DNA of 64,000 nucleotides from Gemmataceae bacterium. GTDB lineage: Bacteria > Planctomycetota > Planctomycetia > Gemmatales > Gemmataceae. Position 1 is the first letter of the stretch. The number at the start of each line of letters is the position of its first letter. Both the position numbers and the translations under genes were made by a program. The notes under the pieces are model-generated. The model was not told the origin of the DNA. It was given only the letters and a program-made list of their open reading frames with translations, and ran no database searches. The DNA lies in contig JAHBXO010000018.1 in NCBI GenBank assembly GCA_019636445.1, positions 1 through 64,000 on the forward strand. The letters run 5' to 3'. This document shows positions 44,519 to 53,656 of the stretch, in pieces.

Positions 44519-45328
44519 ATGAACGCACGCGATCTGAACACTTGGCGGGACGCCGCGGTCGAGGCGGCCCAGCGCGGGGCGGCGGAACTCGAACGCTGGC
44601 GCGGCTCCTTCACCGTCCGCGAGAAATCCCGCGCCGACCTCGTCACCGACGCTGATACCGCCTCGCAGGACGCCATCAAGGGCTTCCTACTCGGCGCGTT
44701 CCCGGACCACCGCTTCCTCGGCGAGGAAGACTCGGCCGGGAAGACGCTCCAACAACTCAAGGCCTCCATCGACGATCGGCCCACGTGGATCGTCGACCCG
44801 CTCGACGGCACCGGGAACTACGCCCACGGCTTTCCCTGCTATGCGGTCAATGTCGCCCTCATGGTCGCCAACGAGATCGTCGTTGGCGTGACGTTCGACC
44901 CGCGACTCAATGAGATGTTCCACGCCGCGAAGGGGACCGGCACGTTCCTCAACGGCGTGCCGATCCGCGTCAGTCCCATCGCCACGATCCAGGACAGTTT
45001 GATCGCCACGGGCTTCCCGGCCAACTACCAGCAGCAACTCAAGAACCTCGACGCCTGGAAGCGCGTGTCGTACCACGCGCAGGCGCTGCGGCGGACCGGG
45101 TCCACGGCCGTGAACATGGCGTACGTCGCGGCCGGGCGGTTCGACGGCTACTGGTGCTACGACAACTGGCCGTGGGACGTGGCCCCTGGCGCGATTCTCA
45201 TCCAGGAAGCCGGCGGTCGCGTGACGAGCAGCGACGGCACGCCGTTCGATCCGTTCCGGATGGACATCGTGGCATCGAATGGACTCACGCACGACGAATT
45301 GGTGCGCGTGCTGAACTCGAAGGAATGA
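44519..45328 (+). CDS. Inositol monophosphatase family protein
   Basis: A 269-residue Mg2+-dependent phosphatase. Metal motifs are FLGEED, WIVDPLDGTGNYAHG and WPWDVAPGAIL, in the usual order. The fold hydrolyses inositol 1-phosphate and, in related enzymes, fructose 1,6-bisphosphate or PAP; the substrate is not settled by sequence. No ribosome site precedes the ATG, in line with a short leader from the TAAGAT hexamer at 44506. A hairpin terminator follows the stop. Confidence 0.9.
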   Translation: MNARDLNTWRDAAVEAAQRGAAELERWRGSFTVREKSRADLVTDADTASQDAIKGFLLGAFPDHRFLGEEDSAGKTLQQLKASIDDRPTWIVDPLDGTGNYAHGFPCYAVNVALMVANEIVVGVTFDPRLNEMFHAAKGTGTFLNGVPIRVSPIATIQDSLIATGFPANYQQQLKNLDAWKRVSYHAQALRRTGSTAVNMAYVAAGRFDGYWCYDNWPWDVAPGAILIQEAGGRVTSSDGTPFDPFRMDIVASNGLTHDELVRVLNSKE

Positions 45329-45358
45329 AAAAGCCCCGCGACGGTCGTCGCGGGGCTT
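45327..45358. terminator. Bidirectional intrinsic terminator
   Basis: A 12-base stem (AAGCCCCGCGAC, with its complement at 45347-45358) and a 4-base loop lie between two convergent genes. On the minus strand it is followed by TTTTT, so it should end that transcript well; on the plus strand it is preceded by a run of A and has a weaker T tract. Confidence 0.8.
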
Positions 45359-45377
45359 CGTAATTGCAAGTCTATCT

Positions 45378-46850
45378 TTAGCCCAACAGCCCCGTCACCA
45401 CTTCGCCCTTCACTAGCTCGCGCGGCTGGTTCAGGTGGTTGTAGACGATCGTGTCCGGCTTGATGCCCACGCTGTGGTAGATCGTCGCGAGCAGTTCGGT
45501 CGGGTGGACCGGGTGTTCGAGCGGGGCCGAGGCGGTCTTGTCGCTCTTGCCGTGGACGTAGCCGCGCTTGATGCCGGCCCCCGCGACGAGGGCGGTGTAG
45601 CAGTACGGCCAGTGGTCGCGGCCGTCGTCCTGGTTCTGGTTGCCGGAGGTGCTGACGCCGCGCTGCGGGCTGCGGCCGAACTCGCCGACCACGACAACGA
45701 GAGTGTCCTTGAGCAGGCCGCGCTGGTCGAGGTCTTCGATCAGCGTGCTGACGCCGGCGTCGAGCATCGGGGCCGCCTGGTTCTTGAGGCGATTCGACAG
45801 CCCGGCGTGCGTGTCCCAACTGTGGTTGTCGCTGTTGGCGACCTTGGGCCAGTTCACTTCGACGAACCGCGTGCCGGCTTCGATCAATCGCCGGGCGAGC
45901 AGGCAGCACTGGCCGAAGGTGTTCTTGCCGTACTTCTCGCGGAGCGCCGGGGCTTCCTTCGCGATGTCGAAGGCGTCCCGCGCCCGACCCGAGACCACGA
46001 GGCCGAGCGCCTTGCCGTAGTACGAATCAAGTTCGAACTTGCTGACGGCCTTCTCGATCTCGGGCATCCCCTTCGCCACGGTGTCCCGCAGGCTCGCGCG
46101 GCGATTCATCCGCTCCGGCGTCAGGTCTTCCCGCAGCTTCAGGTCGTCGACCTTGATGCGGTCCATCTTGCCCATGTCGAGGTCGTCGCCGCTCGGGTAG
46201 AGGAGGTACGGGTCGTACGCCTTGCCGAGGAAGCCGGCGGTGCCGCCCTTGCCGACGACATTCGACTCCTGCAGCGGTCGCGGCATCATGACGAACGGCA
46301 GCATCGGCACTTCGGGCGGCTTGAACTTGATGATGTTCGAGCCGAGCGTCGGGAAGTCCTTCGGGCTGGGCGGCTCCAGTTGGCCGGACGCTGAGACTTT
46401 GTCGGTCGTATAGCCGGTGTGCATCTGGTAGATGGCGGCCGTGTGGTTGAACAGGCCGTTCGGCGTGTAGCTCATGGTGCGGATGAGCGTGGCCTTGTCG
46501 AGCTGCTGGGCGATCTTGGGCAGCAGTTCGGTGACGTGCGTGCCGGGGATCTTCGTCGGCGTGCTCTTGAAGACGCTGCGCACCTTGTCCGGCACGTTCT
46601 CTTTCGGGTCCCAGAGGTCGAGGTGGCTCGGTCCGCCTTGCAGGTAGATGAGGATGACCGACTTGGCCTTGCCGAAGCCGCGACCGCCGCTGTCCTTGGA
46701 GGCCGCGACCGGGGCGTTCCCCTTGGCTTCGTTGGCGAGGACATTGGCGAGCGAAAGCCCCGCGAGCGAGAGGCTGCCGAAGCGGATGAGTTCGCGGCGG
46801 CTGACGCCGTCGCAGGTATCGCGGCTGATTTCGCCGGGAATCACGAGCAT
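45378..46850 (-). CDS. DUF1501 secreted protein, second copy
   Basis: A 490-residue DUF1501 protein with a Tat-like signal ([20 protein letters not shown]). Family segments: [60 protein letters not shown] and [14 protein letters not shown], with the C-terminal [18 protein letters not shown]. No DUF1549 partner lies beside it in this window; the neighbour upstream is the ceramidase-like gene. It differs considerably from the copy at 40071 and represents another subgroup. It ends at the bidirectional terminator near 45340. Confidence 0.91.
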   Translation of the reverse strand: MLVIPGEISRDTCDGVSRRELIRFGSLSLAGLSLANVLANEAKGNAPVAASKDSGGRGFGKAKSVILIYLQGGPSHLDLWDPKENVPDKVRSVFKSTPTKIPGTHVTELLPKIAQQLDKATLIRTMSYTPNGLFNHTAAIYQMHTGYTTDKVSASGQLEPPSPKDFPTLGSNIIKFKPPEVPMLPFVMMPRPLQESNVVGKGGTAGFLGKAYDPYLLYPSGDDLDMGKMDRIKVDDLKLREDLTPERMNRRASLRDTVAKGMPEIEKAVSKFELDSYYGKALGLVVSGRARDAFDIAKEAPALREKYGKNTFGQCCLLARRLIEAGTRFVEVNWPKVANSDNHSWDTHAGLSNRLKNQAAPMLDAGVSTLIEDLDQRGLLKDTLVVVVGEFGRSPQRGVSTSGNQNQDDGRDHWPYCYTALVAGAGIKRGYVHGKSDKTASAPLEHPVHPTELLATIYHSVGIKPDTIVYNHLNQPRELVKGEVVTGLLG

Positions 46851-46972
46851 GGGGAGCTACTCCGGATCGAACGTGCGCAGTGCGGTGGGATCGGCGAAGG
46901 TCGAACGGCCGACAGAGGAAGTTTAACGCCGCGCGGACCCGGAAGCAAGCGCAAAGATGAAGACACCAAGTT

Positions 46973-47046
46973 CACGAAAGCCCGAAAGAACGAAAGGCTG
47001 AAATGGATTTGAGATATTCGGCCTTTCGTGCTTTCGGGCTTTCGTG
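46973..47046. repeat. 26-base inverted repeat downstream of the ceramidase-like gene
   Basis: Arms 46973-46998 and 47021-47046 match with one mismatch and a 22-base loop; the arms are built on CGAAAG/CTTTCG. It lies 20 bases after the stop of the minus-strand gene at 47066, so it could act as a terminator, or be a REP-type repeat. Sequence around it is AT-rich relative to genes nearby. Confidence 0.8.
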
Positions 47047-47065
47047 ATCTCCCCCTATCTCAAGT

Positions 47066-48559
47066 TCACAGTTTCTTGAGCATCACGGCGATGCGGTCGA
47101 GGAAGAGGCGTTCCCATTCGGGGGCGACGAGGGTGTCGCAGTCCTCCTGGGCGGCGCCGGGGTTGCGAAGCTGCCGTGCGGTCGGCGTGTAGTAGAGGTA
47201 GCCGTTCGTGTAGCCCGCCACGAACGTGGACGGGTGGGGCGATGCTTTCTTGATGGCGAGGCCGATCTCGACGGTCAATTCGCCGGGGAAGGTCACGAGC
47301 CGGAACTCACCGACGCGCAGGGCGGCGACCTCGGCCTCGATCGGCTTGCCGCCGGCGGCGCGGTTCGTCGCCGCGTGCTTGCGGAGCAGGGCGATGTTCG
47401 TGCGCAGGATCGTCATGCGTTCCATCGCCAGGACGTTGTCGACGTAGGCCTGCACGTTCCGGCGGTTGGCTTCGTCCAGCTTGGTCAGGTCCGCGCGTTT
47501 GGCGGCGAGTTCCGTGAGGTAGAGGTGCGAATCGTAGGAGGGGAATTCCTTCGACAGTCCGTGCTTGTTCACCAGTTCGAGGAAGGTCTTCAGGTTCAGC
47601 GTGGTTCCTTTCAGGGATTTCGCGGTCGCGCTCCACTCGGCTTCGAGTTTGTCGATGCGCTCGGTGTGGTCTGCGCGGGGCAGCGCGAGCATTTCGTTCA
47701 TCACGACGAGGGGAGCGTCCTTCGCCGTGCGGATCGTGCGTGCGGCGCGGACGACGGCGAGGCCGAGGCGGTTTCCGAGTGTCTCGGCATGGCGGGGGTG
47801 GTTCACGTCCTTGTATCGGATCGGGTTGATGTCGCCGCCGCAGCCCTGGACGAAGAGGGCGGTGGCGCCGGGATAGGCGTCTTCGACGACGCGGGACGCG
47901 TAGCCGGCGAGGTCGGCGGTGTCGCCGTCGCCGTTGACGCCGAGGATCGGATGGCAGGCGAAGTTGTAGACGATGGCGAGGGGTTGGCCATCGGCCTTGT
48001 CGAGGCGCAGGATGCCGATCTGCGGGTCGATCGGTCCGACGGCGGCGACGGCCGAATCGGGCGGCAGGGAATAGGCGTGGCGCACGTCGGCTTCGTGGCC
48101 GCTCTTGAGGCGGAGTCGGCGGTTCTCGGAGACGCGCTCCTCGCGGCCGACGCCGACGCCGACCGTGACGGGCGCGAGGTTCGCCATCGCCGTCTTCACG
48201 GCTTCGACGGTCTTGGCGTCGACATCCGGCCCGACGAGGCCGTGGCAGTGGCTGGCGTTCACGATGAGGCTGCCCGGTGCGAGGCCGAGTTCGCGCTGGA
48301 GCCGCGCGCGGACCTTGCCGAGGTAATCGTTGCCGATCGGCCCGATCTCGCCGACGGCGACGGCGTCGAGCGTGACGAGCACGGCGGTCGTCGTGTCCGT
48401 CTTGAGGACGAGTGCCTTGGCGTAGAGCGGTTCGTGCTCCGGGATCGCGCGGCGGGCGGAGATGGCGACGCTGGCGACGCCGGCACGCAGGCCACCTGGC
48501 CCCTGGGCGGAGGCGATTTGGGGAACGACGAATGCGAGGAGGAGAAGCAGTCGCGACAT
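47066..48559 (-). CDS. Neutral/alkaline ceramidase-like secreted protein
   Basis: A 497-residue protein with a signal peptide (SRLLLLLAFVVPQIASAQG). It resembles the N-terminal catalytic domain of neutral non-lysosomal ceramidase: GVASVAISARRAIPEHEPLY, LIVNASHCHGLVGPD (zinc His pair), IVYNFACHPILGVNGDGD and LFVQGCGGDINPIRYKD. Planctomycete members of this domain are many, and their substrate need not be ceramide. Upstream reading to 48676 is rejected because GGAG and the signal peptide point to the ATG at 48559. It diverges from the VWA-fusion gene. Confidence 0.88.
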   Translation of the reverse strand: MSRLLLLLAFVVPQIASAQGPGGLRAGVASVAISARRAIPEHEPLYAKALVLKTDTTTAVLVTLDAVAVGEIGPIGNDYLGKVRARLQRELGLAPGSLIVNASHCHGLVGPDVDAKTVEAVKTAMANLAPVTVGVGVGREERVSENRRLRLKSGHEADVRHAYSLPPDSAVAAVGPIDPQIGILRLDKADGQPLAIVYNFACHPILGVNGDGDTADLAGYASRVVEDAYPGATALFVQGCGGDINPIRYKDVNHPRHAETLGNRLGLAVVRAARTIRTAKDAPLVVMNEMLALPRADHTERIDKLEAEWSATAKSLKGTTLNLKTFLELVNKHGLSKEFPSYDSHLYLTELAAKRADLTKLDEANRRNVQAYVDNVLAMERMTILRTNIALLRKHAATNRAAGGKPIEAEVAALRVGEFRLVTFPGELTVEIGLAIKKASPHPSTFVAGYTNGYLYYTPTARQLRNPGAAQEDCDTLVAPEWERLFLDRIAVMLKKL

Positions 48560-48653
48560 GGAACGCGCTCCGGCGGCGGGGGATCGTGGCACGCTAGCCG
48601 GGCGGGCGTGCGAAGTCAAAGCGGTTTCCGGTGCGGGTCGGGGTCCGGTCCGG

Positions 48654-48659
48654 TACAAT
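48654..48659 (+). promoter_or_regulatory. Possible -10 element for the VWA-fusion gene
   Basis: TACAAT lies 10 bases before the GTG at 48670. The -35 region shows no good match. It would give a very short leader. Confidence 0.4.
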
Positions 48660-48669
48660 CCCCCAAGCC

Positions 48670-51600
48670 GTGCCAAACTCCAATCCGCTGTTCGCGTCGC
48701 TCTCGATTCCGCTGGTCGCCGCCGTGTCGGCGGCCGCCGCCGTCGCGGTGCCGGTGCTGATCCATCTCTTGTTCCGCCAGCGCTTCCGCGTGGTGGAATG
48801 GGCGGCGATGCGCTTCCTTCAACAGACCAAGAAGAACGCGCGCCGGCGCATCGACCGCTGGTTGCTGCTGGCGCTGCGCGTGCTGACGGTGCTGCTGCCG
48901 CTGGTGGGGATGATCGCGGCGACGCCTTGGATCGAGCCGCTGTGGCAGGCGATCCGGCCCGGCGCGGCGGAGACGATCGCGAACGGGCCGCGCACGCACC
49001 TCGTCGTCGTCGTCGACCTGTCGTTGAGCATGACGGCGAAGGCGGACCAGCGCGGCCGGTTCGAGATCGCGCTGGCGAAGGCGGAGGCGGCGATCCGATC
49101 GCGGAACCCCGGGGATGGCTTATCGCTGATCGCGCTCGGCGCGCAGGCGGAGCCGGTGGTGCCGGGGCCGTCGAACGACGTGGAGAAGGTGTCCGCGGAG
49201 TTGCGGAACCTGAAGCCGACGCACGCGGCGGCGGATTTCGCGGCCGGGCTGGCGGCGGTGAACGACGTGTTGGCGCGGTCGCCGCGGACCTACCTGCGGC
49301 GGCAGGTGTTGTTCTTCACCGACCTGCAGGCCGCTCCGTGGGCCGGCGTGCTGCCGCGGCCCGATGCGCCGCCCCCGGAAGCGTGGACGAAGCTGACGGC
49401 ACGCGGCGACCTCGCCGTCGTCGACTGCGCGAAGGAGGACCTGGACAATACCGCGATTACGGCGATCGCGCTCGGCGACCCGCTGCCGCTGGTCGGGGAC
49501 GCGCCGACGCTGACGGCGACGGTGCGGCATTTCGGCCGCTCGCCGCGCACGCAGGTCGGCGTCGAGTTGCTGCTCGGCCGTCCGGCGGAACCGGGCGCGG
49601 ATAGCGCACTGGTGTCGGTGGGGCGGCAGACAATCGAACGGCTGGAACCGAACGACGCGGTGCCGGTGCGATTCGTGTTGCCGGAGTCGGCGCGGTTCCG
49701 CGCGGCGGGGCCGCACGTTGTCCAAGTGAAATTGGTGGATTCCGACGATCTGCCGGCGGACGATTCGCGGGCGCTGAGTTTCGAAGTGCGCGACGGTTTG
49801 CCGTGCGTGCTGGTGAACGGGAAGCCGTCGAGCGTGCCGCTGTTGCGGGCGACGGAAACGCTATCCGACGCGATCGCGCCCGACGGCAAGCCGCGACCGG
49901 GGCACCCCGGCCGGCCGAAGGTCGTCAGCCTCGAGGAATTCACCGACGCGACGCTGTCGGACCTGTCTTCGGTCGATTGCGTCTTCCTCTGCGACGTGCC
50001 CTCGTTCACGCCGTCTCAGGTCGCGCGGCTGGACGCGGTACTGAAGCGCGGCGGGGGAGTGGTAATCGGCCTCGGCTCCCGCGCGGCCGCGAACCTCGAC
50101 CACTACAATCGCGTGCTCTATGCCGACGGTCAGGGAATTCTGCCCGGCAAGCTCGCGGAGGTTGTCGGATCGAACAGCGCCGACGATCCCGGCTTCCGTC
50201 TCGTCGCGGACGAAGCGGCGTTCCGCCAACCGCCACTCGCGGCGGAGTTCCAGGATGTGAACGGCCGTGCCGGGCTGACTGCGGTGCCGTTCCACAAGTA
50301 TGTTCGGCTCGAACTGGCGCCCGGGCGCGGCCGGCGCATCCTGTCCTTCGCTCCGGCGAACGCCGACAAACCGGACGACCGCAAACCCGACCCGGCCGTC
50401 GTCGAGTGGCCGCGCCATCGCGGGCGCGTCGTCGTTTACACGAGTTCGTTCAATCGGGACTGGAACGACTGGCCGATCCTGCCGACGTACCCGGTGTTCG
50501 CGGGCGAACTGCTGCGCTTCGCCGCGACGAACCCGGAACGACAGTCGATCCGCGTCGGCGAGGCGATCGAGGAATACCTGCCGCCGTCCAACGTGGGCCT
50601 GACGGCGAAACTCGTCGGCCCCGACGGCATCGCGCAGACCACCGCCGTCGCCGCGGTCGAGGACGGCGGCCTCGCGCGCTTCGCGGATACGCGCACGGCG
50701 GGCGTGTATCGCCTGGAGGTGTCCGGCGGACGCGCGAAGCCCGTCGCCGTCAACGTGACCGATGGTTCGCCCGGCGGCGGCAGCGAGTCCGACCTTCGGC
50801 GCATTCCCGCGGAAACGCTGCGTGGCATCCATCCCTCGATTCAAGTCGTCACCGATGTCGCCGATATCGCCATCCAAGGGGACGACGGCGTCGCGATCGT
50901 CACGTCGGTGCGGCCGCACGGGCCGAAACTCGCCCGCTGGTTCGTCGCGCTCGGCCTCGCGGCGCTCGCGTTCGAGTTGTGGCTCGCGTGGCGGCTCGGC
51001 CCCGCGCGCCTCGGCGCCGGCCTGCGCGGCGACGTCCAACCGCCCACCGGCGGGCGCATCGTCACCTTGATCGGCCTCGTCCTCGCGGCCGCCGCCTTTG
51101 CTGTCCTCGCATCCTTCGCGCACGCCGCGTGGACCGGCCAACTCCTCGGCTTCCTGCCCGATGGCTGGCGGCTCGCGCTCGAACACGCCGCCGGCGTCCC
51201 CGACGCCGGCCCAGGCGAAGGCACGCGCTGGCGGCTCGAACAGTCCCTCGCCTTCGGTGCGAACGTCCGACAGGACCAGTCGATCCAGTGGGGCCTGGCT
51301 GCGCTCGCCGCGATGGTCGTCCTCGTCTTCTACGGCTACGAACGCCGCGCCACCGGCGGTACGCGGCGCGTCCTCCTGCCGGCGGCCCTCCGACTCGCCG
51401 CGTACTGGCTCACCATCTTCCTCGTTCTCCCCCAACTCCGCCTCGCCTTCGACCGCGAAGGCTGGCCCGACATCGCCATCGTCGTCGACACCTCCGCCAG
51501 CATGGCCACCGTCGACGACCCGCAGGACCCCGCCCTGCGCGCGAAGCTCGAAGCCCTCGCCGACGTGCCCGGGTTGAAGCAACCGCAGCGCATCCAACTC

Positions 51601-53655
51601 GCTCAGTGGCTGCTCACCCGCTCCGATAACGACTGGCTGACGCGACTGGTGAACGAGCGCAAGCTCAAGGTCCACGTCTATTCGCTCGCGGAGCAGTTGC
51701 GGCTGGAAGCCTCGATCCACGATGCGGGCGAAATCGCCGCCGCGCGCGACGCCGTATCGCGCCTTTCGGCCGAGGGCGACGCGAGCCGGCTCGGCGACGG
51801 AGTCCAGGCCGTGCTCAAGGCGTTCCGCGGCGGATCGCTCGTCGCCGTCATCGTCCTCACCGACGGCATTACCACCGCCGGCGACGACCTGCCCCGCGCC
51901 GCCCGCGCCGCCGCCCGCGCCGACGTGCCCCTTCACCTCGTCGGCATCGGCGACGCCCGTGAAACGCTCGACCTCGCGGTCGGCGACCTGCGCTCCGAGC
52001 AGGTCGTCGCGAAGAACGACGAGCTGATCCTTGAGGCACGGCTGACGGCGACGGGGCCGGGCGCGCCGCGGTCGATCCGCGCGACGCTCTCCGAGAAGGT
52101 CGCCGGACGGTTGGAGAAACGGGACGAAGTGCAGGTGACGCCCGACGCGGCCGGCAAGCCGGTGTCCTTCCGCCTCAAGCACGTGCCGACCGAACTCGGC
52201 GAACGGACCTTCGTGATCGAAGTGCCGGTGCAACCTGGCGAGCGCGAGACGGCGAACAATACCGTCGAGCGCACGGTCGTCGTCACCGAGAACCGCCGCC
52301 TGCGCGTGCTGTACGTCGAGGGTTACCCGCGGTACGAATTCCGCTTCGTGAAGGTGCTGCTGGAGCGCGAGCTGGAGCCGGGACGGCGCGAGAAGGCGGT
52401 CGATCTGCATACCCTGTTGCTGGACGCGTCGCTCGACCACGCGACGACGGACAAGTCGGCGTTGCGCGGCTTCCCGACGCGCAACGAACTGTTCGAGTAC
52501 GACGCGGTGATCCTCGGCGACGTCGACCCGGCGCGGCTGGACCGGCCGGCGCAGCGTCTGCAGGATCTGGCCGACTTCGTGAAGGTGAAGGGCGGCGGGC
52601 TGATCGTGGTGGCCGGCGAGCACGCGATGCCGAAGCTGTACTTCGACACGCCGCTGGCCGACGTGCTGCCGGTGGCGCAGTCGTTGGCGCGCGAGCCGCG
52701 CACCACGTCCGAGGATGCGCCGTTGTCTGCGGGGTACCAGCCGCGCCTGACTCCCGTCGGAGTCGGGCACCCGATCTTCCGCTTCGCCGCGAACGAGGCC
52801 GACGGCGCGGAAGTCTGGCGCCGTTTGAAGCCGCTCTATTGGGCCGCCTCGGGTTACGCGCGCAAGCGCACCGCCGAGGTGCTCGCGGTCCACCCCGAAT
52901 GGCCCGCCGAGGACGACCCCGGCGAACGGCACCCTCTGGTGCTCCAGCAATTCGTCGGCGCGGGCCGCACCCTCTTCCTCGGCTTCGACGAAACCTGGCG
53001 CTGGCGCTGGCGCAAAGACGAGGAACAATTCAACCGATTCTGGCGGCAGACCGTTGCGGTACTGTCGCGGAATCGGGTGCGCGGCGTCGAACTGAAGACC
53101 GACAAGCAAACCGGCTATCGCCGCGATGAGCCGATCAAGGTGACGGTGCAATTTCCCGACGACGCCCCGCCGCCGGGCGAGAGCGTGAAGGTGGGCGTCG
53201 AGCGCAGTCCGCTGCGCGACGCGACCGGACGCGCCGTCGCCGGCGACCACGAGACGCGCACGCTGACGCTCGGCAAGGTGCGCGGCACGCGCGCGACCTA
53301 CGAGGCCTCGCTCGCGCCCACACCCGTCGGCGAGTATCGATTTCAACTGACGGACCCCGCGCCGACCGGACCGGCGGCGAAGGCCGAGGCGCGCGTGCTG
53401 CCGCCGCTCGGCGAACGCGACCGGCTGGAACTGAACCGTGCCGACCTCGCCCGCGCCGCTGCCGAGTCGCGAGGCGCCGCCCGGATGTTCGCCGACGCCG
53501 AGAAGATCGTGGACGAACTGCCCGAGGTCGCCCGACTGCCGCTCGACCAGCCCTGCCCGCCGCTGCCGGTCTGGAACCATGCCGTGACATTCGCGTTACT
53601 CCTCGCTTTGCTAGGATGCGAATGGATCCTGCGCAAGCGCGAGCGTCTGGTATGA
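48670..53655 (+). CDS. Giant double-VWA, BatA-type membrane protein
   Basis: A 1661-residue protein. The N-terminus (FASLSIPLVAAVSAAAAVAV, VVEWAAMRFLQQTKK) is a BatA-type membrane domain. A first VWA domain follows with MIDAS DLSLSMT near residue 115, then a beta region and a glutaminase-like segment (VDCVFLCDVPSFTPSQV, about residue 435). Near residues 750-920 are four or so helices, then a second VWA with DTSASMATVDD near residue 940 and a second glutaminase-like segment (YDAVILGDVDPARLDRP, about residue 1276). The last helix is at the C-terminus. It reads as a fusion of two neighbouring planctomycete genes. GTG start at 48670. It is the first gene of the second envelope locus. Confidence 0.85.
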   Translation: MPNSNPLFASLSIPLVAAVSAAAAVAVPVLIHLLFRQRFRVVEWAAMRFLQQTKKNARRRIDRWLLLALRVLTVLLPLVGMIAATPWIEPLWQAIRPGAAETIANGPRTHLVVVVDLSLSMTAKADQRGRFEIALAKAEAAIRSRNPGDGLSLIALGAQAEPVVPGPSNDVEKVSAELRNLKPTHAAADFAAGLAAVNDVLARSPRTYLRRQVLFFTDLQAAPWAGVLPRPDAPPPEAWTKLTARGDLAVVDCAKEDLDNTAITAIALGDPLPLVGDAPTLTATVRHFGRSPRTQVGVELLLGRPAEPGADSALVSVGRQTIERLEPNDAVPVRFVLPESARFRAAGPHVVQVKLVDSDDLPADDSRALSFEVRDGLPCVLVNGKPSSVPLLRATETLSDAIAPDGKPRPGHPGRPKVVSLEEFTDATLSDLSSVDCVFLCDVPSFTPSQVARLDAVLKRGGGVVIGLGSRAAANLDHYNRVLYADGQGILPGKLAEVVGSNSADDPGFRLVADEAAFRQPPLAAEFQDVNGRAGLTAVPFHKYVRLELAPGRGRRILSFAPANADKPDDRKPDPAVVEWPRHRGRVVVYTSSFNRDWNDWPILPTYPVFAGELLRFAATNPERQSIRVGEAIEEYLPPSNVGLTAKLVGPDGIAQTTAVAAVEDGGLARFADTRTAGVYRLEVSGGRAKPVAVNVTDGSPGGGSESDLRRIPAETLRGIHPSIQVVTDVADIAIQGDDGVAIVTSVRPHGPKLARWFVALGLAALAFELWLAWRLGPARLGAGLRGDVQPPTGGRIVTLIGLVLAAAAFAVLASFAHAAWTGQLLGFLPDGWRLALEHAAGVPDAGPGEGTRWRLEQSLAFGANVRQDQSIQWGLAALAAMVVLVFYGYERRATGGTRRVLLPAALRLAAYWLTIFLVLPQLRLAFDREGWPDIAIVVDTSASMATVDDPQDPALRAKLEALADVPGLKQPQRIQLAQWLLTRSDNDWLTRLVNERKLKVHVYSLAEQLRLEASIHDAGEIAAARDAVSRLSAEGDASRLGDGVQAVLKAFRGGSLVAVIVLTDGITTAGDDLPRAARAAARADVPLHLVGIGDARETLDLAVGDLRSEQVVAKNDELILEARLTATGPGAPRSIRATLSEKVAGRLEKRDEVQVTPDAAGKPVSFRLKHVPTELGERTFVIEVPVQPGERETANNTVERTVVVTENRRLRVLYVEGYPRYEFRFVKVLLERELEPGRREKAVDLHTLLLDASLDHATTDKSALRGFPTRNELFEYDAVILGDVDPARLDRPAQRLQDLADFVKVKGGGLIVVAGEHAMPKLYFDTPLADVLPVAQSLAREPRTTSEDAPLSAGYQPRLTPVGVGHPIFRFAANEADGAEVWRRLKPLYWAASGYARKRTAEVLAVHPEWPAEDDPGERHPLVLQQFVGAGRTLFLGFDETWRWRWRKDEEQFNRFWRQTVAVLSRNRVRGVELKTDKQTGYRRDEPIKVTVQFPDDAPPPGESVKVGVERSPLRDATGRAVAGDHETRTLTLGKVRGTRATYEASLAPTPVGEYRFQLTDPAPTGPAAKAEARVLPPLGERDRLELNRADLARAAAESRGAARMFADAEKIVDELPEVARLPLDQPCPPLPVWNHAVTFALLLALLGCEWILRKRERLV

Positions 53656-53656
53656 T

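Noticed and set aside
49861..53580. 1239-codon open frame on the minus strand
   Set aside because: It lies opposite the double-VWA gene, is Arg/Gly/His/Asp-rich with no family motif, and is the usual result of high GC in the third codon position.
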